The notes below the pieces were generated by a model. The model was given only the letters and a program-made list of their open reading frames with translations, ran no database searches and was not told the DNA's origin. Both the position numbers and the translations under genes were made by a program. 41,824 bases of DNA from contig CAKKPP010000016.1 of assembly GCA_919901745.1 (NCBI GenBank), positions 30,182 through 72,005 on the forward strand. Reading direction: 5' to 3'. Numbering within the stretch: the first letter of the stretch is position 1; every line of letters starts with the position of its first letter. The stretch is from Chloroflexota bacterium (lineage in GTDB: Bacteria; Chloroflexota; Limnocylindria; Limnocylindrales; CSP1-4). Shown in pieces: positions 9,062 to 18,724 of the stretch.

Positions 9062-10441
9062 ATGCGCCACTCGCCCCTGCAGCGCGCGGCAGGGGCCGCC
9101 GTCGTGCTCTCGCTCGTCGTTGTCGCCGTCGCGTTTGCCGACACCGTCGGCCGCGACGCGGACGCCGTCATGGCGGGCAACCAGTCGAGCCGCGACCTCG
9201 GCGAGGTGGCGCCCGGAACGATCAGCAACACGCCGATCGCCTTCACGCTCGCCTGCGGCGGCTTCGAGCACGTCGATCCGGGCCAGAGCGTCCTCGTCGA
9301 GATCGGTTCGGCGACCGTGCCGGCCGGCGGAGCGATCGCGATGGACGCGGTCACGATCGGCCCGGTACCCGGAAGCTGGCCCGCGGACGACGCTGACTGC
9401 AGCGGCAGCGAGGTGCCGCTGCAGGTGACCGGCACCGTGGTCATCACCGCGCCCTCGACGGCGGGCTCCCACGAGTATTCGGTCCTCTTCGAGCGCACGC
9501 CGACGCCGGCGGGCTCCAACGACGGGGCCGCGATCGGCGGCATGACCGGCGCAACCTTCTTCCTGACCGTCGTGACGAACACGCCGCCCGAACTGGACCT
9601 TCCGCTGGACATGACCGTCGAAGGCGACACGACAAACGGCTGGACCGCGGCCTGGACGGTCGCGGCGACCGATGCCGAGGACGATCCGGACCCGACACCC
9701 GTCTGCGTACCGACGACCGGCGATGTCCTGCCGCTGGGCACGACGACGATCGAATGCTCGGCCACCGACTCCGGCGGGCTCGAGGTGGCCGGCTCCTTCG
9801 ACGTGGCCGTCGTCGATACGACGCCGCCTGCCATCAACGGCGTGGCGGGAGACACCGCCGTCGTCAGTGACGATCCCGCCGGTGCCATCGCCACCTATGC
9901 GGATCCGACGGCGACCGATGTCGTCGATGCGAGCCCCACCGTCGGGTGCCTTCCGGCCTCGGGATCGACCTTCGCCCCCGGTGCCACCACGGTTACCTGT
10001 ACGGCAACGGACGCCTCGGGCAACAGCGCCACGGCGACGTTCGTGGTGAGCGTGGGCCCGGAAGCTGCGCCGCCCGCCTCGGAATCACTCCCGACCGCCG
10101 TCTTCGGCCCGCCCATCGGGGACGGTGGCCTCGACGGACACGCGGGTCGGACGATCCCGATGAAGGTCCGCCTGATGCTGGACGGCACGTCGGTCGGGGA
10201 GGGGAGTCTCATCCTCGTCATCACGCCCTGCGGCGGCGGCGATCCCGTCGCCGAGGTTGAGATGGAGTGGCGAGCCGGCAGCGACCGCTGGTTCGGCCAC
10301 TGGCGAACGCGCGGCCTCGCGGCCGGCTGCTACGAGGTGCGGGCGATCCACGATGGCGCCGATGTCGGCGGCGTCGAGGTTCGTCTCTCCGACCGGAGCT
10401 CCGAGTCCGCGAAGACGAAAGGCGGCCGGGCGCAGCCGTAG
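9062..10441 (+). CDS. Secreted HYR-domain (hyalin repeat) surface protein
   Basis: A 459-residue exported protein. A signal peptide spans about residues 1-27 (hydrophobic AAGAAVVLSLVVVAVAFA). Residues to about 175 form a beta-rich region with paired cysteines. Two HYR modules follow at about 180-260 and 262-345, each with the ATDAEDDPDPTP.C or ATDVVDASPTVGC strand, then PLGTTTIECSATDSGG or APGATTVTCTATDASG. HYR folds like immunoglobulin/fibronectin domains and usually mediates adhesion. The last about 110 residues are another beta-rich segment ending in a basic tail. GGGAGG at 9050-9055 lies six bases before ATG 9062, so the ATG is preferred over TTG 9059. There is no sortase signal or C-terminal anchor, so it is probably released or loosely surface-bound. 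Confidence 0.8.
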   Translation: MRHSPLQRAAGAAVVLSLVVVAVAFADTVGRDADAVMAGNQSSRDLGEVAPGTISNTPIAFTLACGGFEHVDPGQSVLVEIGSATVPAGGAIAMDAVTIGPVPGSWPADDADCSGSEVPLQVTGTVVITAPSTAGSHEYSVLFERTPTPAGSNDGAAIGGMTGATFFLTVVTNTPPELDLPLDMTVEGDTTNGWTAAWTVAATDAEDDPDPTPVCVPTTGDVLPLGTTTIECSATDSGGLEVAGSFDVAVVDTTPPAINGVAGDTAVVSDDPAGAIATYADPTATDVVDASPTVGCLPASGSTFAPGATTVTCTATDASGNSATATFVVSVGPEAAPPASESLPTAVFGPPIGDGGLDGHAGRTIPMKVRLMLDGTSVGEGSLILVITPCGGGDPVAEVEMEWRAGSDRWFGHWRTRGLAAGCYEVRAIHDGADVGGVEVRLSDRSSESAKTKGGRAQP

Positions 10442-10491
10442 ACCGCCGGACGGGGCTCGCGTCCGTCCAAGTCCGTGCGTAATCTCGTTGA

Positions 10492-10669
10492 CGCAGCCTC
10501 GCATGGGGCGGACCGTGCGATTTCCAGAGAGAAGGGTTCGCCTGTGACGGAACGGTCCAGGCGTGGTCCGCCGAGGTGTTCGGCGACAACGGCGTGTTCA
10601 AGGGTGGCAAGGCGATTTCGGATCGCGGCGCTTGAGGAGGTCGGGCATCTCCTTGAGGTGACGGCATAG
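10492..10669 (+). other. Possible remnant of an antitoxin or small gene upstream of the DUF5615 gene
   Basis: The spacer before the DUF5615 gene holds two broken open frames. One ends at a TGA at 10628-10630 (reading ...WSAEVFGDNGVFKGG..., no start codon). The other continues in a different frame to the TAG at 10667-10669 (...ALEEVGHLLEVTA). Read together they could be a frameshifted small gene in the position where an antitoxin would be expected. No family motif is recognisable, so this may be chance. Confidence 0.2.
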
Positions 10670-10674
10670 ATCCC

Positions 10675-10998
10675 GTGCGGATCATCATCGACGAGGACAT
10701 CCCGAGCGAACTCGTGCCGCTGTTCCGTGGCGCCAACCTGGAAGTCCAGCACGTCGAGGACATCGGGCTCAAGGGGCAGAAGAACGGAGCGTTGCTCTCG
10801 GCGCTGTCGGGCACCTGTGACATCTTCGTCACCCGCGACACGAACCTTGAGCACCAGCAGAATCTCGCCACGTATGACCTTGCGGTTGTCCTGATCCACC
10901 CCCTGCGGCTGGTCATCGATCAGATCACGCCCTTGATCCCGGCCGCGGTCGCGGCGTTCTCGACTGCCCGTAACACGCCGTCACGACAATCGGCGTAG
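10675..10998 (+). CDS. DUF5615 / PIN-like (Mut7-C-type) protein
   Basis: A 107-residue protein of the DUF5615 PIN-like family. It opens MRIIIDEDIPSELVPLF, the typical acidic first strand, continues with V.HVEDIGLKGQKNGALLSAL, and carries CDIFVTRDTNLEHQQ with the conserved RD.. pair. Members are presumed nucleases, often paired with a small antitoxin such as a DUF433 protein. Here no intact partner precedes it; 10442-10674 shows only broken frames, so it may be an orphan. The GTG start at 10675 directly precedes the family core. There is no good ribosome-binding site. Confidence 0.78.
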   Translation: MRIIIDEDIPSELVPLFRGANLEVQHVEDIGLKGQKNGALLSALSGTCDIFVTRDTNLEHQQNLATYDLAVVLIHPLRLVIDQITPLIPAAVAAFSTARNTPSRQSA

Positions 10999-11156
10999 CC
11001 AGGCAGCCAGAGCGCATGCCGGACGTGAAGCTTGCGGAGAAGGCAGAGCCCTCGTAACTCCTGTCCTGCGTCCGCGCGTTCGCTGACCACGGTCACCTCG
11101 CCGCGATAGCGGCAGCGTCGCACGGGCTCCCGCCGAACCCAGTCGAACGCCTGCCG

Positions 11157-11162
11157 TACGAT
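11157..11162 (+). promoter_or_regulatory. -10-like box TACGAT before uvrC
   Basis: TACGAT is followed by six bases (ctcctg) and then the uvrC GTG start. There is no Shine-Dalgarno sequence. The arrangement implies a leaderless uvrC mRNA. Confidence 0.5.
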
Positions 11163-11168
11163 CTCCTG

Positions 11169-13058
11169 GTGACCCCAACCCTCCCGACCGCCCTCGCCGC
11201 CACGCTGAAGAACCTGCCCGATCGCCCTGGCGTGTACCTGATGAAGGACACCCGCGGCGACGTGCTGTACGTCGGCAAGGCGCAGAGCCTGCGCAGCCGC
11301 GTCCGGAGCTACTGGCAGAAGGAGTCGGCGTTGGGCGAGATCCACCGGATCCGCCAGGTCATCGACCGGGTGACCGACGTCGAGATCACCGAGACCGATT
11401 CGGTGTCGGAGGCGCTCCTCCTCGAGGCGAACCTCATCAAGCGGTTCCGACCTCGGTTCAACGTCCGGCTCAAGGACGACAAGAGCTATCCGTACATCAA
11501 GATCGGCCTGGGCGACGACTTCCCACGGATCGAACGAACGCGAAAGCTCGTGAACGACGGGAGCCGCTACTTCGGGCCGTACGCGAGCGCCTCGAGCGTG
11601 GACGAGTCGATGAACATGGTTCGGCGCCTGTTCCCGTTCCGGACGTGCACCATCGACATCCGCGACGGCCAGCGGGCGCTCCAGCGGCCGTGCCTGCTGT
11701 ACCACATCAAGCGCTGCCAGGGCCCGTGCATCGAGGCGATCTCGAAGGACGACTACCGCGCCGACATCGCCCAGGTCGAACTCTTCCTCGAGGGTCGCCA
11801 GGAAACGCTGGCGAAGGCCCTTCGCACCGAGATGACGAAGGCGTCCGACGCCCTCGAGTACGAACGAGCCGGCACCATGCGCGACAAGGTCAAGGCGATC
11901 GAGCGGACGATGGAGAGCCAGAAGATGGCCGCCTTCGCGCGAACGGAGCTGGACCTCGTGGGCCTCGCCCAGCAGGACAACCAGGCGGCGGTCCAGCTGT
12001 TCGCGGTCCGCGACGGCAAGCTGCTGGGCCGCGACGTCTACGTCCTCGACGCTGCCCGCGAGGCGACCGACGACGAGGTCCTCGTCGGCTTCCTGGAGCA
12101 GTACTACACGCGCGCCCAGTCGATCCCGCGCGAGATCCTGGTTCCCAGCGTCCCGGCCGAGGTGGCCGATGGAACGGGCGGGGCCGGGGGGACGGCGCTC
12201 GAGGCGTTCCTCGCGGAGCGGCGCGGCGGGCCGGTGCGCCTGCGGGTCCCGCAGCGCGGTGAGCGGCGGAAGCTCATGGTCCTCGCCCGACGCAACGCGG
12301 CGGAGCACCTCGCACGCGAACAGGCGCGCTGGCTGGCCGACCAGGGCAAGACGCTCGGGGCGCTCGAGGAACTGGCCGACGCGCTGGGGCTGCCCGGCCC
12401 GCCGCTCCGGATCGAGTGCTACGACATCTCGAACATCCAGGGCAGCCAGACGGTCGCGAGCATGGTCGTGTTCGAGGAGGGTCGCCCGCGGACCGGCGAG
12501 TACCGCCGGTTCCGGATGCGCACCGTCAGCGGCCCGAACGACTACGCCAGCCACCAGGAGACGCTGCGGCGACGGTTCCGCGGGGCCAGGTCGGGCCAGG
12601 AGGGGAGCGAGGAGGAGCTTCGCTGGGCGCTGCCGGACCTCGTCATCGTGGACGGCGGCAAGGGCCAGGTGAGCGCGGCTGCCGAGGTCCTCAACGAGCT
12701 GGGCCTGCACGACTTGCCGCTCGCCGGCCTCGCCAAGGAGCGCGAAGAGCTGTTCCTGCCCGGCCGCCCCGAGCCGATCCTTCTCGCGGCCACGTCGCCG
12801 GCGCTCTACCTCGTGCAACGGCTTCGCGACGAGGCGCACCGCTTCGCCATCACGTACCACCGCGAGCTGCGCCGCAAGGCAGCCGTCCGATCCGCGTTCG
12901 ACGATCTGCCCGGCGTGGGGCCCGCGCGGAAGCGCGCGCTGCTCCGCGTGTTCGGGTCGGCGAAGCGGGTGCGCGAGGCCCCGGTGGAGCAGATCGCGGC
13001 AGTGCCCGGGATCAGTGCCGCTCTGGCCGAGCGGATCAAGGCCGGCCTCGAGGCTTGA
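11169..13058 (+). CDS. uvrC: Excinuclease ABC subunit C
   Basis: A 629-residue UvrC, the dual-incision nuclease of nucleotide excision repair that acts with UvrA and UvrB at DNA lesions. The N-terminal GIY-YIG nuclease for the 3' cut lies at residues 20-45 (PGVYLMKDTRG, VLYVGKAQSLRSRV). The UVR motif that binds UvrB lies near 215-245 (EMTKASDALEYERAGTMRDK). The RNase H-like 5' nuclease lies near 415-540 (IECYDISNIQGS, FRMRTVSGPNDYASHQE, LPDLVIVDGGKGQ). C-terminal helix-hairpin-helix motifs follow at about 575-628 (LPGVGPARKRALL, VPGISAALAERI). Length is normal for the family. The GTG start gives the expected short N-terminus. It is preceded by a small gene of unrelated function and followed by a DUF2339 gene. 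Confidence 0.97.
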   Translation: MTPTLPTALAATLKNLPDRPGVYLMKDTRGDVLYVGKAQSLRSRVRSYWQKESALGEIHRIRQVIDRVTDVEITETDSVSEALLLEANLIKRFRPRFNVRLKDDKSYPYIKIGLGDDFPRIERTRKLVNDGSRYFGPYASASSVDESMNMVRRLFPFRTCTIDIRDGQRALQRPCLLYHIKRCQGPCIEAISKDDYRADIAQVELFLEGRQETLAKALRTEMTKASDALEYERAGTMRDKVKAIERTMESQKMAAFARTELDLVGLAQQDNQAAVQLFAVRDGKLLGRDVYVLDAAREATDDEVLVGFLEQYYTRAQSIPREILVPSVPAEVADGTGGAGGTALEAFLAERRGGPVRLRVPQRGERRKLMVLARRNAAEHLAREQARWLADQGKTLGALEELADALGLPGPPLRIECYDISNIQGSQTVASMVVFEEGRPRTGEYRRFRMRTVSGPNDYASHQETLRRRFRGARSGQEGSEEELRWALPDLVIVDGGKGQVSAAAEVLNELGLHDLPLAGLAKEREELFLPGRPEPILLAATSPALYLVQRLRDEAHRFAITYHRELRRKAAVRSAFDDLPGVGPARKRALLRVFGSAKRVREAPVEQIAAVPGISAALAERIKAGLEA

Positions 13059-13197
13059 TCGAGCCCACCCTCGACGGTCGCGCGCTCAGAGGCGGAGACG
13101 CGCTCCGGCGGTCCCGTCGGTAACATCGAGCCTCCCACGGCGTGTATGGTTCGGGCGACAGCTTGTCGCTCGAACATCGAGCGGAAAGTGGGACACG

Positions 13198-15864
13198 GTG
13201 CCAGATCCCGAACGGGATGTGACGCAGCAACTCGTCGATCTCAACGCCCGAGTTGCCGAACTCGAGCGTCGGGTGGCCGAGTTCGCGCCATCCGTCACGG
13301 CGCCGGACCCGTCGTCCATCGTGGCCGCCGCGCCGCCGGCCTTCGCGCCGCTGCCTCCCGCGCCGATCGCCGAGGACACCGCTGGCATAGCGGGCCCCGT
13401 CGGCGTTCCAGGGTGGACGTCAGCGTCAGGTGCAGACCCCGGCGCCGTCCCACCTCTGACCGGGTGGACCACGCCCTCGCCTTGGAAGGCACCTTCCATG
13501 GGGGATCTTGAGGCGCTGCTCAGCGGTCGGATCCTGGCCTGGATCGGCGGGATCGCCCTCGTGATCGCCGCGGCCTTCTTCCTGAGCCTGGCCTTCAGCC
13601 GGGGCTGGATCGGCTCGGAAGCGAGGGTCCTCCTCGGCATCGGCGGGGGCGGCATCCTTCTCGCGGTCTCGGGGTGGCTCTTCGAACGCCGGAGCGACGT
13701 CGTCGCGCACGTGACGGTCGCCGTTGGGCTCGCCGTCATCTCACTCGCGCTGTACGCCGCGACCCGTCTCTACGGGATGGTGGATGCTCCCGTCGCGCTG
13801 GCCGGCTCGCTGCTGGCGTCGATCGGCGCTGCTGCGATCGCCATCCGGAATCGATCGCAGGCCGTGGGCGCGTTCGGTCTGCTCGCCGTCCTCGCGGCGC
13901 CCCCGATCCTTGGCGCGCAGGCCGACCTGACGACGATCGCCTATTTCGGGCTCGTGCTGGCCGGCACGACCGCGATCTCGCTGGCACGCGGTTGGGTCTG
14001 GCTCCCGGCGCTTGGCTTCATCCTTGCGGCGCCGCAGGCGGCGTCCTGGTTCGCAGATGCGTCGGCCACACCGATCAGCCTGTTCGTCGTCGTCGCGTTC
14101 TGGGCCGTCAACGCGACGGGCGCTGCCGGAGATGCGGTTCGACTGCCGGGTGGAGCGCTCCGTCCGTCATCCGCCACCCTCCTGGTTGGCGCGGCCGCGT
14201 TCCTGATCTGGTCGGGACTCGTCGTGCTCGATGGCGATGCGGTGTCGGCCCGTGGCCTCTTCCTGGTGTTCGTCGCCGTCGTCCACGGCCTGCTTGCCGG
14301 CTTCTTCCTGTTGCGCGAAGGCGATCGTCATCCGTTCGGGTTGCTGGCCGCTGGAACGGGGGTCGCGGCACTGACCCTGGCGGTGCCGGTCCAGTTGTCC
14401 GGGCCGTTGATCCCGCTTGCCTGGGCTGCCGAGGCCGCGGCGCTGGCCTGGGTCTCCGGGTTGCGCCGCCATGGATACGCCGCCTCGGCGGCGGCCGTCC
14501 TGGGGGCCCTGGCCATCCTCCATCTCCTGACGGTCGAGTACGGGGTCTTCGAGTTCGTTCGAGGACCGCTGCCGTTCGGTGGTTCGTCGGGTTTGACGCT
14601 GGCGTTCGTGGTCGGAGCGTTCGTGGTTGGGGCCTGGGCGATCCGCGACCACCGGATCGGAGCGATCCTGCTGACGATCGGGTTCCTCCTCATCGGCTAC
14701 GCGGCCACCTTCGAACTCGACGGACCGGCTCGGCTTGCACTGTGGGTCGCCCTGGCGGTCGCGGCCCTCGCGCTCGACCGCACTGTCGGCTCCCTGTTGC
14801 CGCGCTACGACCGGTCGCCACTTCGGGCCGTCCCGGGTGTCGATCGGTCCCTCGGAGGCGCGTGGGCGGTCCTCGCGGGCGCCGCGGGCGCGTTCCTGCT
14901 GGATCTCATGCCGCCGTGGCAGGCACCGAACATGCCGACTGCCTCGATCCCGTTCGTCGACGAGGCGGGCCTTGTCACGGGGATCGCGGTCGCGGGACTC
15001 CTGCTGTCGGGCCTCATCGCTGGTCGCGGCATCGTGCTCCGGGCACCGCAGACCGCGAGCCTGATCGGGACGGCCGTGTTGATCGCCTACGTGGCGCTCT
15101 TCGAGATGAGAGACGACGCGGTGGTCGTCGTGTGGAGCTCCCTCGCGGGCGGACTCCTCGCGGTCGGTCGCTGGGCGCCTGGGATCGACAGGCTCGCGAC
15201 GTCGTGGACCTGGCGCGCTGCGGCTGGATTGGCGGTCGCTGGGGTCGCCCTGGCCGTGCTGTCGGTCGCGACGCTGGATCGTCTGGTCGTGGATCAGTTC
15301 GCGATCGACGCCGGTCCGCTTCGGAGCGGCCTGAGCGGCGCGGCAGGTGCGCTCGTGACCCTCTCGGCCGTGGTCGCCTTGAACCTGGGCCTGTCTCTCA
15401 CGGCTCCGAATGATGTCTCGAGGCGGTGGACCGCCGTAACGGCCGGGATGCTGGCCCTGTACCTCGTCTCGATCCTTGTCGTGGACCTGTTCCGCGTCCG
15501 AATCGGAGGGCTGATCACCTCTGCCGAACTCGCGACCCAGGCCCAGGTCGCCCTGAGCGTCACCTGGATCCTCCTGGGTGCCGTGATCTTCGGGCTGGGC
15601 GCTCGGCGTCGTCTCCAGACGATTCGCGTCGCCGGCCTGGGGCTCCTGGCGCTGGCGACCACCAAGGTCTTCGTGGTCGACCTGTCGGCTGTCGACGTCG
15701 CCTACCGAGTCATCTCCCTTGCCGTCCTGGGGCTGCTCCTGCTCGCCACGGCCTATGTCGCGGGGCGGGCATCGAGGACCATGGAAGGCGATCTGGTGCC
15801 AGCGGCGGAGCCCTCCACGGGAGACCCTGAGGCCTCATCGGCAGACCCTCCATCGGAGCCCTGA
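13198..15864 (+). CDS. DUF2339 polytopic membrane protein
   Basis: An 888-residue membrane protein. Residues 1-25 form a short coiled coil (QQLVDLNARVAELERRVAEF), followed by about 75 residues rich in Pro and Ala. The rest consists of more than 20 hydrophobic segments. The first, LLSGRILAWIGGIALVIAAAFFL followed by SLAFSRGWIGSEARVLLGIGGGG, is the hallmark of DUF2339. The family's function is unknown; envelope or polysaccharide-related roles have been suggested only from context. GTG 13198 is chosen because the coiled coil begins there; the frame is open back into uvrC but the upstream translation is arginine-rich and unlikely. A TATGGT at about 13145 could be its -10, giving a leader near 45 nt. 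Confidence 0.82.
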   Translation: MPDPERDVTQQLVDLNARVAELERRVAEFAPSVTAPDPSSIVAAAPPAFAPLPPAPIAEDTAGIAGPVGVPGWTSASGADPGAVPPLTGWTTPSPWKAPSMGDLEALLSGRILAWIGGIALVIAAAFFLSLAFSRGWIGSEARVLLGIGGGGILLAVSGWLFERRSDVVAHVTVAVGLAVISLALYAATRLYGMVDAPVALAGSLLASIGAAAIAIRNRSQAVGAFGLLAVLAAPPILGAQADLTTIAYFGLVLAGTTAISLARGWVWLPALGFILAAPQAASWFADASATPISLFVVVAFWAVNATGAAGDAVRLPGGALRPSSATLLVGAAAFLIWSGLVVLDGDAVSARGLFLVFVAVVHGLLAGFFLLREGDRHPFGLLAAGTGVAALTLAVPVQLSGPLIPLAWAAEAAALAWVSGLRRHGYAASAAAVLGALAILHLLTVEYGVFEFVRGPLPFGGSSGLTLAFVVGAFVVGAWAIRDHRIGAILLTIGFLLIGYAATFELDGPARLALWVALAVAALALDRTVGSLLPRYDRSPLRAVPGVDRSLGGAWAVLAGAAGAFLLDLMPPWQAPNMPTASIPFVDEAGLVTGIAVAGLLLSGLIAGRGIVLRAPQTASLIGTAVLIAYVALFEMRDDAVVVVWSSLAGGLLAVGRWAPGIDRLATSWTWRAAAGLAVAGVALAVLSVATLDRLVVDQFAIDAGPLRSGLSGAAGALVTLSAVVALNLGLSLTAPNDVSRRWTAVTAGMLALYLVSILVVDLFRVRIGGLITSAELATQAQVALSVTWILLGAVIFGLGARRRLQTIRVAGLGLLALATTKVFVVDLSAVDVAYRVISLAVLGLLLLATAYVAGRASRTMEGDLVPAAEPSTGDPEASSADPPSEP

Positions 15865-16009
15865 GCAACCGCGCCACGGTCGCCGAGATTACTCCCAGGC
15901 ATCGAACGTGACCTCAGCGAGCAGGGCGGTGCACCGAATCTGCCGATTTTCGTGTACTGCCGAGCACGCTGAAGGCGGACTTGATTACTCGGGGTAGTCG
16001 GCGGCCGGT

Positions 16010-16080
16010 ATCGGGGCAATCCCCGGGGCGGGACCGGATCGGGGCAATCCCCCGGGGCGGGACCGGATCGGGGCAATCCG
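16010..16080. repeat. 28/29-bp tandem repeat, 2.5 copies, upstream of secD
   Basis: Units at 16010-16037 (28 bp) and 16038-16066 (29 bp, one extra C), with a partial third copy from 16067. Each unit starts atcggggcaat and contains ccccgggg, which can form short hairpins. It lies 60-130 bp before the secD start. Confidence 0.85.
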
Positions 16081-16140
16081 CGGTAGCGGGAATCGCCGCC
16101 CGCCGTGAGGCGGGGCGAAACGGGCACGGGGCATCCCCTG

Positions 16141-16146
16141 TATCAT
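16141..16146 (+). promoter_or_regulatory. -10-like box TATCAT before secD
   Basis: TATCAT is followed by nine bases and then the secD ATG at 16156. A leader of zero to three bases is predicted, and no ribosome-binding site lies between. Confidence 0.5.
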
Positions 16147-16155
16147 CCGCCCTCG

Positions 16156-17509
<1,354 letters not shown>

Positions 17510-17517
<8 letters not shown>

Positions 17518-18649
17518 CATCATCGGCAAGCGCCGCTGGTTCTTCATCTTCTCGCTGATCATCACCGTTCCTGGCCTGCTGTTCATCCTGGCGACGCCGA
17601 TCAACAACGACGTCGGCTTGAGATTCTCGATCGACTACACCGGCGGCACGCGCTGGACGATCCGGTTCGAGGATCCCAAGGTGACCGCGGATGCGGTCAG
17701 GGCCGAGCTGGTGGGGCTGGGGCAGCCCGAGGCGACGGTCGTGACCACCGGACGCGGCTTCCTCGACATCAAGCTCTCGAAGCTGGACCTGCGCAGCATC
17801 GAGCCGACCCCGGCGCCGTCGGTCGCCCCGACGGGCGGCCCGGAGGCGTCTGCGAGCACCGGAGCGTCCGCGAGCCCGGGCGGATCCGCGAGTCCGGGTG
17901 CCTCGCCGAGTCCGGACGCGTCCAGTGCCGAGCCGTCGCCCAGCGCGTCTGCCTCGCCCGTCCCGGGCGGGAACGGCCAGATCCCCACCGAGGGCGAGAT
18001 CGGCGCGATCGCCACGGCCCTCCAGGCCAGGTTCGGTCCGATCGCCGAGCAATCGTCGCTCAGCTCGATCGGGGCCGTCGTCAGCAGCGATCTCGTCGGC
18101 CAGGCGATCCTCCTGATCCTGATCGGGTCGCTCGGGATCCTCGCCTGGATCACCGTCCGTTTCAGGGACGTGAAGATGGGCGTGACGGCGCTCATCGCGC
18201 TCGTCCACGACGTCGTCGTGGTGCTCGGGGTCTTCGCGATCCTCGGGACCTTCATCGGACTCGAGATCGACGCGCTGTTCGTGACCGCGATGCTGACCGT
18301 CATCGGCTTCAGCGTGCACGACACGATCGTGGTGTTCGACCGGATCCGGGAGAACCGCGTCCGCCATGTCGGCGAGCCATTTGCCGAGATCGTCAACCAC
18401 TCGATCCTCCAGACGCTCGGCCGATCGATCACCACCAGCTTCACGGTCGTCCTGACCCTCTTCGCGCTGCTGCTGTTCGGCGGTTCGGCCACGAGCGAGT
18501 TCGTCTTCGCCCTGCTCATCGGGATCGTGTCGGGGACGTATTCGTCGATCTTCAACGCGAGCCCGTTGCTCGTCGTGTGGACCGAGTGGGATCAGCGGCG
18601 CAAGGCGCGCCAGGCTCCTGTCGCCGTGCGTCGCCCCAGCGCGTCCTGA
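17510..18649 (+). CDS. secF: Protein translocase subunit SecF with a Ser/Ala/Pro-rich insertion
   Basis: A 379-residue SecF, partner of SecD in late-stage protein export. The first helix is at residues 8-30 and is followed by SIDYTGGT (40-47), the SecF form of the D..GG motif. Five C-terminal helices follow, with the AMLTVIGFSVHDTIVVFDRI signature. Unusually, residues about 98-158 of the exported domain are low-complexity (SASTGASASPGGSASPG, SPSPDASS and similar). This lengthens the protein beyond the usual 290-320 residues and probably forms a flexible loop outside the membrane. GTG 17510 is chosen because it immediately precedes FDIIGKRRWFF; it overlaps the end of secD. Confidence 0.94.
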
Positions 18650-18712
18650 GCATCGTGCACGGGGCCGGGCGCCGACCCCGAGGCCGTGGAGTCGCAATGC
18701 ATCCGTCCGTGG

Positions 18713-18718
18713 CATCCT
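18713..18718 (+). promoter_or_regulatory. Weak -10-like box CATCCT before recJ
   Basis: CATCCT is followed by six bases (gagccc) and then the chosen recJ GTG at 18725. The first base departs from the TAnnnT consensus, so this is weaker than the other cases. recJ may also be read from secDF. Confidence 0.3.
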
Positions 18719-18724
18719 GAGCCC

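Larger units (their letters stand above)
15865..16155. other. Intergenic spacer before secD
   Basis: This 291-bp spacer contains no supported gene. Its second half is filled by a GC-rich tandem repeat (16010-16080), and it ends with the secD promoter candidate at 16141-16146. Nothing else is recognised. Confidence 0.7.

Noticed and set aside
10920..12860. Minus-strand open frame opposite uvrC
   Set aside because: Mirror of uvrC codons, with no domain of its own.
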